NCBI RefSeq assembly: GCF_027706145.1
Contig: NZ_JAQFWW010000006.1
Location: forward strand, 161,321-225,320
Reading direction: 5' to 3'
Source: Bacillus changyiensis
GTDB lineage: Bacteria; Bacillota; Bacilli; Bacillales; Bacillaceae
Length of the DNA: 64,000 bases
Both the position numbers and the translations under genes were made by a program. The notes under the pieces were generated by a model. That model was given only the letters and a program-made list of their open reading frames with translations, was not told the DNA's origin and did not search any database. This document shows positions 18,415-28,353 of the stretch, one piece after another (positions within the stretch are counted from its first letter, which is position 1; each line of letters begins with the position of its first letter).

Positions 18415-18927
18415 TTAAAGGTTAAGCTTTTCCACAATTTGATCTACAACAGCTTCAGGGCTTTGGTAATCTGTATCAACCTTAAAGTGATGGGAAGCAT
18501 ATATCGTTTTTCTGTCGTTATAAAGCTGTTTTATGTCTGCTAATGAGCGATGTTGTAGAATCGGTCGAGTTTCAATGAGAAGGTCGATTCGCTTTTTCCA
18601 ATGTTCCCATGACAAGTCTAGGAAGAGGACGATACAATTTTCCAGACATTTTTTTCTGATCTCTTCCTGCTGGAAAGCACCTCCACCAAGAGAAATAATT
18701 TTACCTGTTGACTGTTCACACATTTTAAAAATATAATCTTTTTCTGTTTTTCGAAAAAATGCTTCCCCTTTTTGTTTAAAGATTTCAGGAATTGTCATTT
18801 GCAAATCTTTTTCAATTTCTTGGTCAATATCAATAAAAGCCCTATTTGCCTTATTGGCAACTAGTTGACCGATTGTCGTTTTCCCAACCCCCATAAATCC
18901 GATGAGTACAATATTCTTTTCTCTCAC
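18415..18927 (-). CDS. aroK: Shikimate kinase
   Basis: Phosphorylates shikimate at O3 with ATP in chorismate biosynthesis. The P-loop is GFMGVGKTT, the shikimate-binding DIDQEIE follows, then SLGGGAFQ and the lid arginine in ETRPILQHR. I chose a GTG start at 18927 (170 residues), nine bases after GAGGTG. The longest frame adds 22 residues and would reach back through the nadE terminator hairpin into the nadE stop region, so it is unlikely. B. subtilis AroK is 186 residues. Confidence 0.9.
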   Translation of the reverse strand: MREKNIVLIGFMGVGKTTIGQLVANKANRAFIDIDQEIEKDLQMTIPEIFKQKGEAFFRKTEKDYIFKMCEQSTGKIISLGGGAFQQEEIRKKCLENCIVLFLDLSWEHWKKRIDLLIETRPILQHRSLADIKQLYNDRKTIYASHHFKVDTDYQSPEAVVDQIVEKLNL

Positions 18928-18960
18928 AGACCATTTCACCTCACTAATGGTTTGTATGAA

Positions 18961-18989
18961 AAATAGAGGCTGATGATCAGCCTCTATTT
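18961..18989 (-). terminator. Terminator overlapping the end of nadE
   Basis: Perfect 13-bp stem AAATAGAGGCTGA / TCAGCCTCTATTT with a 3-base loop, followed by TTTTTC on the minus strand. The nadE stop codon (18984-18986) lies inside one arm. The aroK start is only 34 bases beyond. Confidence 0.8.
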
Positions 18990-19802
18990 CCACCAGTCAT
19001 CAAAGCTTGAAGCTGGTAATTGACGTTTATGCTCTGTCGCCAGATAACGTTTTTCAATCACCTGTGCTGTTTCAGGAGAAACTGTTTTTCCTTCAAGATA
19101 ATCATCGATTTCATCATATGTTAGTCCAAGTTCTGTTTCATCAGCCTGTTGAGGTTTTTCGTCAAGCAAATCCGCTGTTGGGGATTTCGTATAAAGTCTG
19201 GCAGGCGCACCCAACTCTTCAAGCAAACGACGTCCTTGTCGCTTTGTCAGTCCCGTAAGCGGCAACAGATCCGCTCCGCCATCACCATATTTAGTAAAAA
19301 AGCCTGTCACGGCCTCAGCAGCATGATCGGTACCGATTACCAATAGCTGTTTTTGACCGCCGATTGCATACTGTGTAATCATTCGTACTCTGGCTTTTAC
19401 ATTGCCTTTATGAAAATCGGCAAGCGCTTCTCCAGTTACAGTTTGAAATTGAGAAACAAAAGAACTTACTGTTGAAGCAATGTCAAATGAAAGAGAATGG
19501 TCTGGTTTAATAAATTTCAGTGCGAGTTGTGCATCATCTTCATCTTTCTGAATACCATGAGGCAGACGAACAGCGGTAAATTCAGCTTGCACACCTTCAG
19601 TCCTTAACTGTTCCACAGCCATTTGGGCAAGTCGTCCGGCAAGCGAAGAATCTTGCCCCCCACTAATTCCCAACACAAAACCCTTTGCTCCTGTTTTTTG
19701 TAAATAGCTTTTTAAAAAGTCAATGCGTTTTTCAATTTCCTGTTTTGGATCGATAGCAGATTTTACATTCAGTTCATTTGCTATTTTTTCTTGTAAAGCC
19801 AT
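18984..19802 (-). CDS. nadE: NH3-dependent NAD synthetase
   Basis: Converts deamido-NAD, ATP and ammonia to NAD. 272 residues, identical in length to B. subtilis NadE, without a glutaminase domain. The ATP pyrophosphatase P-loop is SGGQDSS (47-53); other conserved stretches are [20 protein letters not shown] and [10 protein letters not shown]. The ribosome binding site GGGAGGAG precedes the ATG. A hairpin terminator overlaps its last codons. Divergent from the permease gene. Confidence 0.96.
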   Translation of the reverse strand: MALQEKIANELNVKSAIDPKQEIEKRIDFLKSYLQKTGAKGFVLGISGGQDSSLAGRLAQMAVEQLRTEGVQAEFTAVRLPHGIQKDEDDAQLALKFIKPDHSLSFDIASTVSSFVSQFQTVTGEALADFHKGNVKARVRMITQYAIGGQKQLLVIGTDHAAEAVTGFFTKYGDGGADLLPLTGLTKRQGRRLLEELGAPARLYTKSPTADLLDEKPQQADETELGLTYDEIDDYLEGKTVSPETAQVIEKRYLATEHKRQLPASSFDDWWK

Positions 19803-19947
19803 TGATGACTCCTCCCGGTTTTCCTGTTTTTTTAACTATAGCACAAGTGATATCCATATTTCATGTCATCCTATCTTAGTGGATGTCACCGGGCATAAAA
19901 AAACATCTACCAGACAAAATAACAATGAAATTAGAGGAGATGAATCG

Positions 19948-21276
19948 ATGAAACAACAAGCGAAAAAAGGAGACTTAAAATGGTGGCAGCTATCATTAAT
20001 TGGTATCGGCTGCACAATTGGTACAGGTTTTTTCCTTGGGTCAAGCATTGCAATTAAGAAGAGTGGTTTTTCTGTATTAGCGGCTTTTCTATTGGCAGCT
20101 TTGGGGACATACCTTGTTTTTCAGCAATTGGCAAAACTGACCGCTGACCACCCTGCTGAAGGTTCTTTTTGTTCCTATGCTAGAGAAGCATTTGGCAACT
20201 GGGCGGGCTTTAGCAATGGTTGGGTTTACTGGGCATCAGAAATGCTAATTATCGGCAGTCAACTAACAGCCATTTCGCTTTTTACACGCCATTGGTTTAG
20301 AGAGATCCCGCTGTGGGTATTTGCCTCTATTTATGCAGTCCTTGGCTTGATCATTATTTTTACTGGACGCACTAGCTTTGAAAAAACAGAAAACATCCTA
20401 GCCGTCCTCAAAACGTCGGCTATTTTCATGTTTATCATCATTGCTATTTTAGCTTTATCAGGTGTTCTTCCTGGAAAAACACCCGATGTTCAGTTTCCAG
20501 ACGAACTGCATGAACTGTTTCCGTTTGGATTCATGGGATTGTGGACGGGGTTAATTTATACATTTTTTGCCTATGGCGGTATTGAAGTCATGGGATTAAT
20601 GGCCATTCATTTAAAAGATCCAAAAGAATCGCCAAAATCAGGTAGTCTCATGCTCATCACTTTAGCGGTATTGTACATGATTTCAATCGGACTTGCATTG
20701 CTGCTTGTACCAATCGATTCCTTTACAGAACAAAACAGCCCATTTATCACATCGTTGAAACCATTTAATCTACGCCTTGTGATGGACATTTTTAACGGGA
20801 TATTTATCATTGCTGGATTTTCAACGCTGACCGCATCTTTATTTGCTGTCACAACACTGATGGGTACAATGGCCAAAAACGGTGATGCTCCAACATGTTT
20901 AGCAAAAAAACAACATAAAAAAGTATCCTGGCCAGCACTAGGGTTAACAGTACTCGTTCTTTCAATCTCAATCATTTTGTCAATCCTGCTTCCAAAACAA
21001 CTTTATGAGCATATGACAACGGCAGCTAGCATCATGCTGCTATACAATTGGGTGTTTATTTTGTTATCAAGTAAAAAACTCACTAAGCCAAATTGGAAAG
21101 GAAATGTACAGATATTCACAGCACTTGCACTGATTTTACTTGCCGTTTCCGGTACATTATTTGAAAAAAACAGCAGGCCGGGTTTTTTTATTAGCCTCCT
21201 CTTTTTGGCAATCATCGCTCTTGTGACATGGATGATGAGAAAAAAATGGGCGCACAAAGGAAAAGAACCGTCTTAA
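19948..21276 (+). CDS. ycgH: APC-family amino acid permease
   Basis: 442 residues with about 12 membrane helices. The N-terminal GIGCTIGTGFFLGSSIAIKK is the substrate-binding unwound helix of the amino acid-polyamine-organocation family. The start ATG at 19948 follows AGAGGAGA; a frame open far upstream overlaps nadE and is not coding. The position beside nadE and the LysE-like gene corresponds to B. subtilis ycgH. Likely imports an amino acid by proton symport; substrate unknown. Its stop overlaps the convergent LysE gene by 4 bases. Confidence 0.85.
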   Translation: MKQQAKKGDLKWWQLSLIGIGCTIGTGFFLGSSIAIKKSGFSVLAAFLLAALGTYLVFQQLAKLTADHPAEGSFCSYAREAFGNWAGFSNGWVYWASEMLIIGSQLTAISLFTRHWFREIPLWVFASIYAVLGLIIIFTGRTSFEKTENILAVLKTSAIFMFIIIAILALSGVLPGKTPDVQFPDELHELFPFGFMGLWTGLIYTFFAYGGIEVMGLMAIHLKDPKESPKSGSLMLITLAVLYMISIGLALLLVPIDSFTEQNSPFITSLKPFNLRLVMDIFNGIFIIAGFSTLTASLFAVTTLMGTMAKNGDAPTCLAKKQHKKVSWPALGLTVLVLSISIILSILLPKQLYEHMTTAASIMLLYNWVFILLSSKKLTKPNWKGNVQIFTALALILLAVSGTLFEKNSRPGFFISLLFLAIIALVTWMMRKKWAHKGKEPS

Positions 21277-21917
21277 TCATTGAGTAATCGAATCAATTCC
21301 TGAATCCCCTGGTAGCCGAAGTAACAGCCAAAAACAATTAATGAAAAACCAGCAATCCATGTGATCACCTGAATGATTCGAGGACTTAAAAACGTTCTAA
21401 ATGTCCCTGCAATCACAGACATGGCTAAATCCCATAAAAAAAGCCCCATTAAGATTCCTGAACTGCATAGCAACAACTGATATGAAGCATATGACTCAAT
21501 CGTTTTTGCTAAAATACTTCCGTAAATACCGAGCCAGAACATGATACTAAGAGGGTTTGAAAGAGAAATAAACAGTCCAGAAAAGAAAGATTTGCTGTAG
21601 GTTTCTTTCTCTTTCATCATTCTCATTAACGACATTTTTTTGGCCTTCCATACACTTTCAATTCCTGTGTATGTTAAAACAAAGAAGCCAAACAACCACA
21701 AAAATGTTTTGAGAAATGGGGCCATTAAAAACTGAGCTACTCCAAAATAAATGAGTATCATATAAATGACATCAGCCGCAACAGCTCCTAAACCAAACAA
21801 CCAAGCATGAAAAAAACCGCCTTTCATTCCTCTGTCAATCTGAGCCGCATTTACCGGACCGACGGGAGCGGCTAATGACAAACCTAAAAATACATAACTG
21901 AAAAAAATATGAAACAA
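21273..21917 (-). CDS. ycgF: LysE-family amino acid exporter
   Basis: 214 residues, six predicted membrane helices, with LAAPVGPVNAAQIDRGMKGG and SLSNPLSIMFWLGI, typical of LysE/RhtB exporters. I prefer a TTG start at 21917, nine bases after AAGGGGG, because the ATG three codons upstream directly abuts that site. The tail-to-tail arrangement with an amino acid importer (4-base overlap) is kept from B. subtilis (ycgH, ycgF). Substrate unknown. Confidence 0.8.
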   Translation of the reverse strand: MFHIFFSYVFLGLSLAAPVGPVNAAQIDRGMKGGFFHAWLFGLGAVAADVIYMILIYFGVAQFLMAPFLKTFLWLFGFFVLTYTGIESVWKAKKMSLMRMMKEKETYSKSFFSGLFISLSNPLSIMFWLGIYGSILAKTIESYASYQLLLCSSGILMGLFLWDLAMSVIAGTFRTFLSPRIIQVITWIAGFSLIVFGCYFGYQGIQELIRLLND

Positions 21918-22161
21918 AATCCGCATCCCCCTTTGCGCGTAACTTGTACAATGTATTCAACAACAGAACAGGATAGTACAAATCTATAGACCGGAGGAAA
22001 TATGGAGTGATGTTAAAAGGTAGTACGGATGGATTTTCTGAGAAAACGAGGATTGATAAATTAAGATATGAGCCATTCGCGGAACTTTTCGTGACAATCA
22101 AACCACCAAGCGGTATAATTTGAAAATTAAAAATAAAGAAATGATATGAGGAGGAATGATT

Positions 22162-22734
22162 TTGACAAGCACATTTATTTATATGGTAAGACACGGAGAG
22201 TCCCCAAAGAAAGGAGACGAAAGAACAAGAGGATTAACTGAAAAAGGTGTTTTAGATACTGAACGTATAACTTCTATATTAAAAAAAGAAGAAATTGATG
22301 GTGTTGTTTCAAGTCCATACATACGTTCAATTTTAACTATTGAAAAAATAGCTGAACACATCGGACAAGAAGTTTTAGTATTTGAAGATTTAAAAGAGAG
22401 AGTATTTTCCGCTAATCGCCATCGATTATCTGATACTGAATTGAATCCACTGTTAGAAAAATCATTCTCAGAACCAAATTTCGCTTTAGAGGGAGGAGAA
22501 TCAAATGCAGATTGTCAAAATAGAGCGATAAAAGTTTTAAATAAGCTTATGACTACTTTCAAGGGAAAGAGATTAGTATTAGGTACTCACGGAGCTGTTA
22601 TGACTTTGATGATGGGGTATTTTGATAAAAATTACGACTTGAACTTTTTACATCGTACATCTAAACCAGACATTTATAAAATGGAATTCATAGAGAAGGA
22701 ATTAGTAAATGTTCAAAGACTATGGGGGAGTTAA
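22162..22734 (+). CDS. Histidine phosphatase (phosphoglycerate mutase-like)
   Basis: 190 residues. The catalytic RHGE motif is at the N-terminus (MVRHGESPKKG), a second arginine in SSPYIRSIL, the acid after FEDLKERVFS, and the C-terminal catalytic histidine in LGTHGAVMTL. The TTG at 22162 is 7 bases after GAGGAGGA; an ATG two codons earlier is too close to that site. The gene is visibly more AT-rich than its neighbours, hinting at transfer. A strong terminator follows. Substrate not predictable. Confidence 0.8.
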   Translation: MTSTFIYMVRHGESPKKGDERTRGLTEKGVLDTERITSILKKEEIDGVVSSPYIRSILTIEKIAEHIGQEVLVFEDLKERVFSANRHRLSDTELNPLLEKSFSEPNFALEGGESNADCQNRAIKVLNKLMTTFKGKRLVLGTHGAVMTLMMGYFDKNYDLNFLHRTSKPDIYKMEFIEKELVNVQRLWGS

Positions 22735-22740
22735 ATAAGG

Positions 22741-22788
22741 AAGGACATGACGTATTAGAATATTCCTAATACGTCATGTCCTTTTTTT
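22741..22788. terminator. Very strong terminator between the phosphatase gene and ldh
   Basis: An 18-bp perfect stem (AAGGACATGACGTATTAG at 22741-22758 against its complement at 22766-22783), a 7-base loop, and a T run to 22788. It serves the phosphatase gene on the plus strand and can also stop ldh transcripts. Confidence 0.9.
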
Positions 22789-22811
22789 AGAAAAGGATTT
22801 CTTTTATAACC

Positions 22812-23765
<954 letters not shown>

Positions 23766-23805
23766 TCATCCATCCTTTACCAATTGTTAGTTTGAACTTA
23801 GATGT

Positions 23806-23823
23806 TTGTGAACTCAATCACAA
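23806..23823. promoter_or_regulatory. Rex operator upstream of ldh
   Basis: TTGTGAACTCAATCACAA, an 18-bp site differing from the TTGTGAAN4TTCACAA consensus at one position, 44 bases upstream of the ldh start codon. Rex is the NADH-sensing repressor of fermentation genes in Bacillus. Confidence 0.85.
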
Positions 23824-24191
23824 TATATTGTCTGGTATTTTACGTTTTTTTTCAAGGTCATATACTGTTTAGTTTTGTCGATTTTATGTCAAGATTCCGT
23901 TCTTCCTTAAGTTCTCCTTGTTTATTCCTTTTTATTCACCGTTCACCAAAAATGGCTCCAAACCTTGATAAATAAAGAAAACGCTTTCTTTTTTTGCTTT
24001 AAGTCTGTTTACCTCTTTTTGGTATCATAACATACATTCAAAAAAAGTCCATTATTTTGTCATTTCTGTGAACTAGTTATAAAAAATAAAGATCATTTTC
24101 TTAGTAGTTTAAAGGCTGTTTTTTTGATTTCTTTAACGTACTACACTTCTTAAAAGCAAACGCGCACCAAAAGACGGAGTAGGAATTACGT
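23824..24191. other. AT-rich spacer upstream of ldh, no gene seen
   Basis: Long T-rich runs on the plus strand, no frame with coding character. It holds the ldh promoter region (TTGAAA-like and TAAAAT/CAATAT-like boxes just upstream of the Rex site, not resolvable with confidence). I see nothing else. Confidence 0.5.
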
Positions 24192-24378
24192 CTACTTCGG
24201 ATCTTGCTTTTTTTGATACCTTTTCCACATAGCTTCAAGTGTGAAAACAACAATTGCAACAACAATTGCAACAACAATCAAAACGATTGTTGTCACAAAA
24301 GGAGAAGTATTTTCTTTAACAAAAAAATATTATTATTGCGCCTAAATTTCCAAATATGAAACTTAAAAGTAATCTCAT
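24192..24378 (-). pseudogene. Small membrane protein gene with a frameshift in a T7 run
   Basis: From ATG 24378 the frame reads MRLLLSFIFGNLGAIIIFF and stops two codons after a run of seven T. Removing one T continues into VKENTSPFVTTIVLIVVAIV, then VAIVVFTLEAMWKRYQKKQD and a stop at 24192-24194. The joined product would be about 61 residues with two hydrophobic segments and a basic C-terminus. The second segment is built from a GTTGTTGCAATT-type repeat (IVVAIVVAIVV). It could be a true pseudogene, a sequencing error, or homopolymer phase variation. Family not recognised. Confidence 0.5.
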
Positions 24379-24421
24379 TAGATTTCAAACCCTTCTTCAT
24401 GTTCGCTTTATTTTCATTCAA

Positions 24422-24517
24422 TCACATCCAAGGGATTTCATGTTTTTTTAATTGTCTATCTTCTTCAAGTTCTTTCAGAAATCGGTTTTCGGATTTTTTC
24501 GATCTCTCAAACCAATT
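24422..24517 (-). pseudogene. Possible decayed small gene upstream of the frameshifted membrane gene
   Basis: The minus strand reads NWFERSKKSENRFLKELEED then RQLKKHEIPWM and a stop, a strongly charged, helical, protein-like stretch. It has no start; an in-frame stop sits just before it, and a second plausible frame (ASEEADPSHLK) ends at the same point, suggesting a frameshift. It ends about 45 bases upstream of the small membrane gene, as the first gene of a small two-gene operon would. Unrecognised. Confidence 0.3.
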
Positions 24518-24599
24518 TCAGATGAGAAGGATCAGCTTCTTCTGAAGCGTTTTAAATAGAATTTTGTGTTCCAATTTCTGTTTTTTCCGTTAGTAAACC

Positions 24600-24616
24600 T
24601 GACAAACTGACTGTCA
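24600..24616. promoter_or_regulatory. Inverted repeat TGACA-N7-TGTCA upstream of nasA
   Basis: Perfect 5-bp arms separated by 7 bases, 56 bases upstream of the nasA start. The spacing equals that of TnrA sites (TGTNA-N7-TNACA) but the half-sites have the opposite orientation, so it is not a normal TnrA box. Could be an operator or chance. Confidence 0.3.
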
Positions 24617-24672
24617 ATCTGCTTGAACTTTGTCATGATCGTTTTAAGAATAAAACGATGGGAGTGTTGCAA

Positions 24673-25878
24673 TTGAAGTTAGCAGAACTAAGGAAGAATG
24701 GACACGCACCTTCTTTATTGGCATCTTTTTTATATTTCGATGTCAGTTTTATGATTTGGGTATTATTAGGGGCACTTAGTGTATATCTAACAGCAGATTT
24801 TCATTTGTCAGCTTCTCAGATTGGCCTGATTGTAGCGATCCCTCCTTTGGCAGGTTCAGTTTTTCGCATTGTTTTAGGAATTTTAACAGATCGTTTCGGA
24901 CCAAAGAAGACGGCTATTGGTGGAATGATAGTAACAATGATTCCCCTTATCTGGGGTTGGCAGTTTGGATCTTACGCTTCTGAACTTTATTATATTGGCA
25001 TTTTACTAGGGGTAGCAGGGGCGAGCTTTTCAGCATCTCTACCAATGGCGAGCCGTTGGTATCCTCCTCATTTACAAGGTCTTGTTATGGGTATCGCCGG
25101 AGCAGGGAATAGCGGTACATTGCTTGCTACATTATTTGGTCCACGGATTGCGGAGCATGTAGGTTGGAATGGTGTCATGGGATTGGCACTTATTCCATTA
25201 ATACTTGTGTTGTTCAGCTATTTCTTCATGGCGAAAGAACCACCGAATCAGCCTAAGCCTAAAGCGATTAAAGCGTACTTTAGCGTCTTTAAAGAAAAGG
25301 ACACTTGGTATTTTTGCCTTCTTTATAGTGTGACTTTTGGCGGTTTTGTCGGTCTGTCAAACTTTTTAAATTATTTTTTTGCTTCACAGTATTCTGTTCC
25401 CCCTATAAGAGCAGGTGAATTTGTAACACTTGTCGTTGCATCAGGAAGTTGCCTTCGTCCTGTCGGTGGATTTATTGCTGATAGAATAGGCGGTGTCCGT
25501 CTGCTGCAATTTCTGTTTATCGGTGTCGCTCTTTGTATGCTCCTTGTCAGCACACTACCATCTCTTAGTGTTGTCATAGCGGCTTTATTTGTCGGAATGG
25601 GCTGTCTTGGCATGGGGAATGGTGCGATATTCCAACTTGTACCTCAGCGGTTTCAAAAAGAAATTGGAATGGTTACAGGGATCATCGGCGCCGCCGGAGG
25701 AATCGGTGGGTTCTTTTTGCCAAATATTCTTGGAACCTTAAAACAAGTCACAGGCCATTATACGAGCGGTTTTCTTAGTTTTTCCTTGATCACTTTTTTA
25801 GCGTTTGGACTGCTGTTACTTGCTCAAGCCGGTTGGAAAAAACAATGGCAAGGAAAGGGGAAATCGATTGGGATTTAA
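24673..25878 (+). CDS. nasA: Nitrate transporter NasA
   Basis: 401 residues from a TTG start six bases after GGGAGTG, exactly the length of B. subtilis NasA, and collinear with it. A 12-helix MFS protein of the nitrate/nitrite porter branch, with [13 protein letters not shown] at the start and the glycine-rich GAGNSGTL and [13 protein letters not shown] signatures of nitrate porters. It should import nitrate. No nitrate or nitrite reductase genes (nasBCDEF) are in the window, so it acts with enzymes encoded elsewhere. A hairpin terminator follows. Confidence 0.92.
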   Translation: MKLAELRKNGHAPSLLASFLYFDVSFMIWVLLGALSVYLTADFHLSASQIGLIVAIPPLAGSVFRIVLGILTDRFGPKKTAIGGMIVTMIPLIWGWQFGSYASELYYIGILLGVAGASFSASLPMASRWYPPHLQGLVMGIAGAGNSGTLLATLFGPRIAEHVGWNGVMGLALIPLILVLFSYFFMAKEPPNQPKPKAIKAYFSVFKEKDTWYFCLLYSVTFGGFVGLSNFLNYFFASQYSVPPIRAGEFVTLVVASGSCLRPVGGFIADRIGGVRLLQFLFIGVALCMLLVSTLPSLSVVIAALFVGMGCLGMGNGAIFQLVPQRFQKEIGMVTGIIGAAGGIGGFFLPNILGTLKQVTGHYTSGFLSFSLITFLAFGLLLLAQAGWKKQWQGKGKSIGI

Positions 25879-25882
25879 AGTG

Positions 25883-25917
25883 AAAGACACACAGTGCATA
25901 TTTATGTTGTGTGTCTT
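25883..25917. terminator. Terminator between nasA and the antiporter gene
   Basis: Stem AAGACACACA / TGTGTGTCTT with a loop of about 15 bases, followed by CCTATTC. Shared by two convergent genes. Confidence 0.65.
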
Positions 25918-25926
25918 CCTATTCAC

Positions 25927-27321
25927 TCACATCTGCAAATTTTTTCTTTGAAGCTGTCTGATTTTCTTTTCTTCTGCTAAAGAAACAATGAGTAGAGCAA
26001 TGACCCCTAATACTAGAGCAGCATAGAACACGATAAAAGTATCACTCCAACCATGTAAAGTGACTCCTGCTACCGTCAGACCTTTAGTCGTTGGGTCAGC
26101 AATTTGCGCAAGACCTACCTTTGCCATGGAATCACCAAACAGATAGCCAAATGTACCACTCAAACCGTTTGTAACTGTTATCGCTTTTTTTGGTACAAAA
26201 CCAACAGTGGATACACCAATGAGTAATTGTGGGCCAAATATAAGAGCGCCTAAGGCAAATAAGGAACTATTAATCATCATTTCGCTCGTTCCGTAACGAT
26301 ACCCTAGAACAGCTACTGCAGTTAAAACTAAACAAAAAGCTGCTACAATCGCCCTTCTTCCTTTTAATAAGTCAGAGACATACCCCCATGTTAAACTTGC
26401 AACCAGTGCCCCCATTTCAAAATAAAAGATTGTATTAGCGGCGCTTTCAGGGCTGAAATTTAGATGTTCTGTAACATACAATGGAGCCCAATTATCTATT
26501 CCTATACGTACAACATAAACAAATACATTTGCGATACATAAAGTCCAGATCCAAGGGTTTTTTAACACATATTGCTTAAATATTTGCCACTTAGACATTA
26601 ATTCAGATTCAATATTTTCTTGTTCAATCGGTTCACCAAAAATTTCTTCACTGCGATTCCACCCCAATTCTTCTGGGTCGTCTTTGCCAAAGAATAAACC
26701 AATGCATCCGATGATTAAAGCGATAACCGCCGGAAATATAAACATACCTGCAACATTTCCATTAAAAAATACATTCGCACCCCATAAAGCTAATATTCCA
26801 GCAATTGCCCCTCCTATATTGTGGGAAGTGTTCCAAAAACCGAGATACCTTCCTCTTTTACTTCGAGGTGTCCATCTTGTAATTGTTGAATAAGATGCAG
26901 GTCCGCCTGGAGATTGAAACAGGCCGCTTAATCCCCAAAGAACCATGATCAGACCCATCGGAGAGCCGCCGGCACTAATGGCCAAACCGATGCTCACCAC
27001 TGCTATTGCTGATAAAATTAATAGGAAAGAAATGATCTTTTTCGTGTTTTTACCGTCAATAAAATAACCTAACAATGTTTTTCCTATACCATAAGTAACC
27101 GAAAAACAAAATCCGATATAACCTAATTCACTAGTTGAAAAGCCTAATTGACTTTTTAATAACGGTTGGGCCGCTTTAAAGTTATTGCGAATGAGATACA
27201 TGGCCATATATGAAAGAAATACAACGAAAAATGCTTTCAAAAATTGTTTTAACCAGTTTTTTCTTTGAAACTCCAATGAAATATTGGCTTTTTTTATTTT
27301 ACAGATATTGAAAAATCCCAT
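25927..27321 (-). CDS. Organophosphate:phosphate antiporter (UhpT/PgtP-like)
   Basis: 464 residues, 12 predicted membrane helices, of the OPA branch of the major facilitators. The N-terminal YMAMYLIRNNFKAAQPLLKS carries the conserved arginine of the phosphate-binding site, followed by the GYFIDGKNTKK loop. E. coli UhpT is 463 residues. It would import a sugar phosphate, phosphoglycerate or glycerol phosphate in exchange for phosphate. Start ATG 27321 lies 9 bases after GGAGG. Last gene of a five-gene cluster with a binding-protein-like sensor, a membrane protein and a two-component system, which suggests substrate-induced expression. Confidence 0.85.
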   Translation of the reverse strand: MGFFNICKIKKANISLEFQRKNWLKQFLKAFFVVFLSYMAMYLIRNNFKAAQPLLKSQLGFSTSELGYIGFCFSVTYGIGKTLLGYFIDGKNTKKIISFLLILSAIAVVSIGLAISAGGSPMGLIMVLWGLSGLFQSPGGPASYSTITRWTPRSKRGRYLGFWNTSHNIGGAIAGILALWGANVFFNGNVAGMFIFPAVIALIIGCIGLFFGKDDPEELGWNRSEEIFGEPIEQENIESELMSKWQIFKQYVLKNPWIWTLCIANVFVYVVRIGIDNWAPLYVTEHLNFSPESAANTIFYFEMGALVASLTWGYVSDLLKGRRAIVAAFCLVLTAVAVLGYRYGTSEMMINSSLFALGALIFGPQLLIGVSTVGFVPKKAITVTNGLSGTFGYLFGDSMAKVGLAQIADPTTKGLTVAGVTLHGWSDTFIVFYAALVLGVIALLIVSLAEEKKIRQLQRKNLQM

Positions 27322-27348
27322 TTTTCGCAACCTCCATTTCTATCTATT

Positions 27349-28353
27349 TCAATCAAACCTTAATGTGTTCCAATAATCTAAAACTACTGTATAGTCGTCT
27401 GCTTTATGACCTGTTTTAATAGAGATGCGAGTTCCTTTGTTCTCCTTGATTGTTGGAGTGCCATATGAAACCTTCTCTATTATTTTTTTTCCTTCTTCAG
27501 ACAAGCAATATCTTAAAAATAAGTCACCTACTTGTCCATGAGGAGCATCTTGAAGTTTAGAAATTGAGTTAATTGAAAAAGTTGTTTGCCTTGGAACAAT
27601 ACTTAAAATAGGGAATTTTTTAATATTCAGCATTTTTTGATCACCACGAAAGTTTATGCCGATCAAATATTCTCCACTGGCTACATATTCTGCTGGTGTA
27701 TATCCATTGGGAGTATATTGACCTATCTGGGAATGAAATTTTTTCAAAAACTGAATAGCTCCTTTTTTTCCCATGTTAGCCACAATAGATTGCAGAAACG
27801 TATGTGCTGTCCCTGAAGTATTTGGATCTGGCATTACGATTTTTCCGCGAAAATACGGGTTTAATAAATCATCCCAATCTTTTGGTAGTTCTACTCCTAA
27901 TGGATCCATTTCTTGTTTCCATCTTTCAGTATTAATACCAATCGCCAGCTGTTCCATTTCATACCCGTACCAATAGTCATCTTTATCTTTGTATATATAC
28001 TGTTTTACCTTATCATCCAACTCAACAGGAATTGATAAATGTTTGTTTTTTAAAACTTGGTGAGCATCTACAGGACCTCCGATGACAACGTCCGTTTTAG
28101 GGTTCTTTTTCTCTTCTTCAACACGCCTTAACATTTCTTCTGTAGAGAGCCTTATGAATTCATATGTACATCCTGTTTTTTTACAGAAAGACGACATTAA
28201 GGCCTCTCCCACTTCTTCGCGAGCCACAACATATGCTACTAAATGTTGATCTTTTAAAACTGGATAACCATTTTTATAGGCTACATGAGGATATAACTTC
28301 ATACTTGCTCCACCTAAACAAATACAAAGGAAGAAAATAAAAAATGGTTTCAA
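27349..28353 (-). CDS. Extracytoplasmic substrate-binding protein (PgtC/HptA-like sensor)
   Basis: 334 residues from a TTG start that overlaps the upstream stop as TTGA and follows GGGAGGAA. The N-terminus is a signal or anchor peptide (KPFFIFFLCICLGGAS). The rest is a type 2 periplasmic-binding fold of the AfuA/FbpA kind (VVIGGPVDAHQVL, IVMPDPNTSGTAHTFLQSIV). No ABC permease or ATPase is adjacent. As with PgtC of Salmonella or HptA of Staphylococcus aureus, the likely role is to sense an external phosphorylated ligand and activate the kinase encoded upstream. The ligand is inferred, not seen. Confidence 0.75.
   Translation of the reverse strand: MKPFFIFFLCICLGGASMKLYPHVAYKNGYPVLKDQHLVAYVVAREEVGEALMSSFCKKTGCTYEFIRLSTEEMLRRVEEEKKNPKTDVVIGGPVDAHQVLKNKHLSIPVELDDKVKQYIYKDKDDYWYGYEMEQLAIGINTERWKQEMDPLGVELPKDWDDLLNPYFRGKIVMPDPNTSGTAHTFLQSIVANMGKKGAIQFLKKFHSQIGQYTPNGYTPAEYVASGEYLIGINFRGDQKMLNIKKFPILSIVPRQTTFSINSISKLQDAPHGQVGDLFLRYCLSEEGKKIIEKVSYGTPTIKENKGTRISIKTGHKADDYTVVLDYWNTLRFD

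Noticed and set aside
18928..18993. A 22-residue N-terminal extension of AroK
   Set aside because: It runs back through the nadE terminator hairpin and into the nadE stop region and has no ribosome binding site, while GAGGTG precedes the chosen GTG.
24240..24295. Short tandem repeat CAACAATTG as a CRISPR or regulatory array
   Set aside because: It is the coding repeat of IVVAIVVAIVV in the frameshifted small membrane gene; no spacers and far too short.
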